A DNA stretch of 64,000 nt from Betaproteobacteria bacterium MOLA814 (GTDB lineage: Bacteria; Pseudomonadota; Gammaproteobacteria; Burkholderiales; Burkholderiaceae_C), in assembly GCA_000496475.1 (NCBI GenBank), contig AYMW01000001.1, positions 1,001,358 through 1,065,357 on the forward strand, given 5' to 3'. The first letter of the stretch is position 1; every line of letters starts with the position of its first letter. The notes beneath the pieces were generated by a model. The model saw only the letters and a list, made by a program, of their open reading frames with translations. It was not told where the DNA came from and made no database searches. A program made the position numbers and the translations under genes. Positions 62,186 to 64,000 of this stretch are shown here, piece after piece.

Positions 62186-64000
62186 ATGTCATCAGGCCTT
62201 AACCCAGCACAGTTGGAAGCTGTTCACCATGTGAGCGGGCCGAGCCTGGTGTTGGCAGGGGCTGGGTCGGGCAAAACGCGTGTGATCACGCACAAAATTG
62301 CCTATTTAATTGAAGGAGGCTTGAGCCCTAGCCGCATCGCAGCCATTACCTTTACCAACAAGGCCGCGGCAGAAATGCGAGAGCGGGCCAAGCAACTGGC
62401 CGGTAAGGTCGCAGGACAAGTGCTGATTTGCACGTTTCACGCCTTGGGCGTGCGCATGCTGCGCCAGCAGGGCAGTTATGTGGGCTTAAAAGAGCAGTTT
62501 TCTATTTTAGACAGTGACGATGTCTCGCGTATTTTGAAAGACTGCGGCGGCTCTACCGACCTGGCCACAGCCAAGCAATGGCAGTGGACCATCAGTGCGT
62601 GGAAAAACGCAGGCCTCAACGCCGCGCAGGCCTTGGCCGGCGCCGCCGATGAAGACCAGCGCGTGGCCGCCACCATCATGGGGCGCTATGAAGAGCGCCT
62701 GGCAGCTTACCAAAGCGTGGACTTTGACGACCTCATCAGCTTGCCGCTCAAGCTGCTGAAAGAGCACGAGGTGGTTCGCCAGCACTGGCAACAGCAACTG
62801 GGCCACGTGTTGGTGGATGAATACCAAGACACCAATGCCACCCAATACGACTTGCTCAAACTGCTGGTGGGTGACGGCGCACGCCTGACGGCAGTGGGCG
62901 ACGACGACCAGTCTATTTATGGCTGGCGCGGTGCCACGCTAGACAACTTGAAAAAATTGCCACTTGATTTCCCGCAGTTGAAGGTGATTATGTTGGAGCA
63001 AAACTACCGCTCTACCACCGCCATTTTGGATGCCGCCAACAACGTGATTGGCCCCAACCCCAAGCTGTTTCCCAAAACGCTGTGGAGTGATTTGGGCCAA
63101 GGTGAACCGGTGCGCGTGGTCGCTTGTGACGTTGAAGACCACGAAGCCGAGCGTGCTGTGGCACGCATTCAAAGCCTGCGTTCCAGCTCGCAGCACAAGG
63201 CGTATAGAGACTTTGCTATTTTGTACCGCGCCAACCACCAAGCACGCGTGTTTGAAAAAGCGCTGCGCAAAGTGCAAATACCGTACAAAGTGTCTGGTGG
63301 GCAAAGCTTTTTTGACCGCGCCGAGATCAAAGATTTGTGCGCCTGGCTGCGTCTGTTGGTGAACAACGACGATGACCCCGCATTTTTGCGCGCCATCACC
63401 ACCCCAAAACGAGGTATTGGCCACACCAGCCTCAGTCAACTGGGGCAATTTGCCACCAGCCACAAGCTCAGCCTGTTTGAGGCCTTGTTTGCCAACTCGC
63501 TGGCGGGTTCTGTGCCCGCACGCGCCGTGGCCGGCCTGCACGAGTTTGGCCGCTACATCAATGATTTGGAGTTTCGCGCGCGTCAAACCTTGGGCAAAGA
63601 CGATGCCAAAGCATTTTTGCTTGAGTGGCTGAAAGACATGAACTACGAGCAGCATTTGCTGGAGGGCGAAGACAACCCCAAAGCTGCCGCCAACCGGTGG
63701 AGCAATGTGCTAGATTTTATTGACTGGATGAGCCAACGCTGCGGCGGCGAGATGGACGATACCGCGGGCGCAACACTGGCAACCGAGACCAAAACGCTGC
63801 TTGAAGTGGTGCAAACCATCGCGTTGCTGTCGACCATCTCAGAGCGCGAGCAAGACCAAGATGTGGTGACGTTGTCGACGCTGCACGCATCTAAAGGCTT
63901 GGAGTGGCCGCATGTTATTTTGGCTGGCGTGAACGAAGGCCTGCTGCCCTTCAAAACAGACGACGACAGCCTAACGGCTGAGGCCTTGTCAATGCGCTTG
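62186..64000 (+). CDS. rep: ATP-dependent DNA helicase Rep/UvrD family, 3' end outside window
   Basis: The first 605 codons are present, still open at the window edge. UvrD/Rep superfamily I motifs in order: LNPAQLEAV (Q motif), LAGAGSGKTRVI (Walker A, about 20-31), ITFTNKAAAEMRERA, VDFDDLISLPLKL, VLVDEYQDTNATQYDLL (Walker B), VGDDDQSIYGWRGA, LEQNYRST, and later VTLSTLHASKGLEW. The order and wording fit Rep more than UvrD. It translocates 3'-to-5' on single-stranded DNA and clears proteins ahead of forks. A 262-bp spacer without a visible gene separates it from the divergent AEC gene. ATG 62186 has no strong Shine-Dalgarno sequence. Confidence 0.88.
   Translation, partial: MSSGLNPAQLEAVHHVSGPSLVLAGAGSGKTRVITHKIAYLIEGGLSPSRIAAITFTNKAAAEMRERAKQLAGKVAGQVLICTFHALGVRMLRQQGSYVGLKEQFSILDSDDVSRILKDCGGSTDLATAKQWQWTISAWKNAGLNAAQALAGAADEDQRVAATIMGRYEERLAAYQSVDFDDLISLPLKLLKEHEVVRQHWQQQLGHVLVDEYQDTNATQYDLLKLLVGDGARLTAVGDDDQSIYGWRGATLDNLKKLPLDFPQLKVIMLEQNYRSTTAILDAANNVIGPNPKLFPKTLWSDLGQGEPVRVVACDVEDHEAERAVARIQSLRSSSQHKAYRDFAILYRANHQARVFEKALRKVQIPYKVSGGQSFFDRAEIKDLCAWLRLLVNNDDDPAFLRAITTPKRGIGHTSLSQLGQFATSHKLSLFEALFANSLAGSVPARAVAGLHEFGRYINDLEFRARQTLGKDDAKAFLLEWLKDMNYEQHLLEGEDNPKAAANRWSNVLDFIDWMSQRCGGEMDDTAGATLATETKTLLEVVQTIALLSTISEREQDQDVVTLSTLHASKGLEWPHVILAGVNEGLLPFKTDDDSLTAEALSMRL

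Noticed and set aside
1-64000. tRNA, rRNA, CRISPR arrays, insertion sequences, prophage or attachment sites
   Set aside because: None was recognised on reading both strands; no transposase, integrase or regularly spaced repeat is visible.

Overview
The window reads as chromosomal DNA of a heterotrophic betaproteobacterium, most likely order Burkholderiales. This rests on gene families and neighbourhoods rather than any rRNA marker: argB next to a SlmA-type regulator, a type III pantothenate kinase (coaX), a NodI/NodJ-type ABC exporter, hemE next to priA, an acyl-CoA dehydrogenase/DUF2147/3-hydroxyacyl-CoA dehydrogenase operon and a fused isobutyryl-CoA mutase. Coding density is high. I see no rRNA, tRNA, CRISPR array, prophage or insertion sequence. 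The first gene (minus strand, FadB-like) and the last (Rep-type helicase) run off the edges.

Layout. 1-4274 (minus): fatty-acid oxidation operon led by a TetR regulator that has a 12-bp palindrome at its own promoter. 4418-10846: a GntR/FCD regulator divergent from a complete branched-chain-amino-acid-type ABC importer ending in an Asp/Glu/hydantoin racemase; the 391-bp divergent region carries three GTTAACAAT elements. 10843-17029: slmA-argB, an acyl-CoA-binding protein, a molybdopterin oxidoreductase, an M20 amidohydrolase and coaX. 17131-20908: a PhoX-type phosphatase, then a sulfide/persulfide module (persulfide dioxygenase-rhodanese fusion plus CsoR/CstR-like repressor with an adjacent operator and a possible divergent small membrane protein). 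20938-34069: icmF behind a 24-bp perfect palindrome, an MBL-fold hydrolase, MFS transporter, GMC oxidoreductase, 3-hydroxybutyryl-CoA dehydrogenase, SDR, AMP nucleosidase, EamA transporter and phosphatidylserine decarboxylase. 34246-36173: NodIJ-type exporter.

36196-46051 is the most coherent accessory block, a nucleoside/pseudouridine salvage locus. A minus-strand operon (ribokinase-like, nucleoside hydrolase, Fe(II)/2-oxoglutarate oxygenase) is divergent from psuK-psuG, which is followed by a complete BMP-type nucleoside ABC importer (binding protein, double ATPase, two permeases). Import, N-glycosidic or C-glycosidic cleavage and sugar phosphorylation would all be encoded within 10 kb; the oxygenase is the unexplained member.

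46102-64000: EamA and LysE transporters, a methyltransferase divergent from the SrkA-type kinase, a flavin reductase-like protein, a VOC protein, a PLP-dependent dehydratase, a histidine phosphatase, a creatininase-family amidohydrolase, a DsbD/ScsB-type thiol reductant carrier, hemE, an unusually AT-rich 331-bp spacer with a consensus DnaA box, priA, an AEC transporter and the start of rep.

All functional calls are by reading protein motifs; no database search was run. Start codons were moved downstream of the longest possible ORF wherever a Shine-Dalgarno sequence, an overlap with a neighbour or the family N-terminus favoured it.
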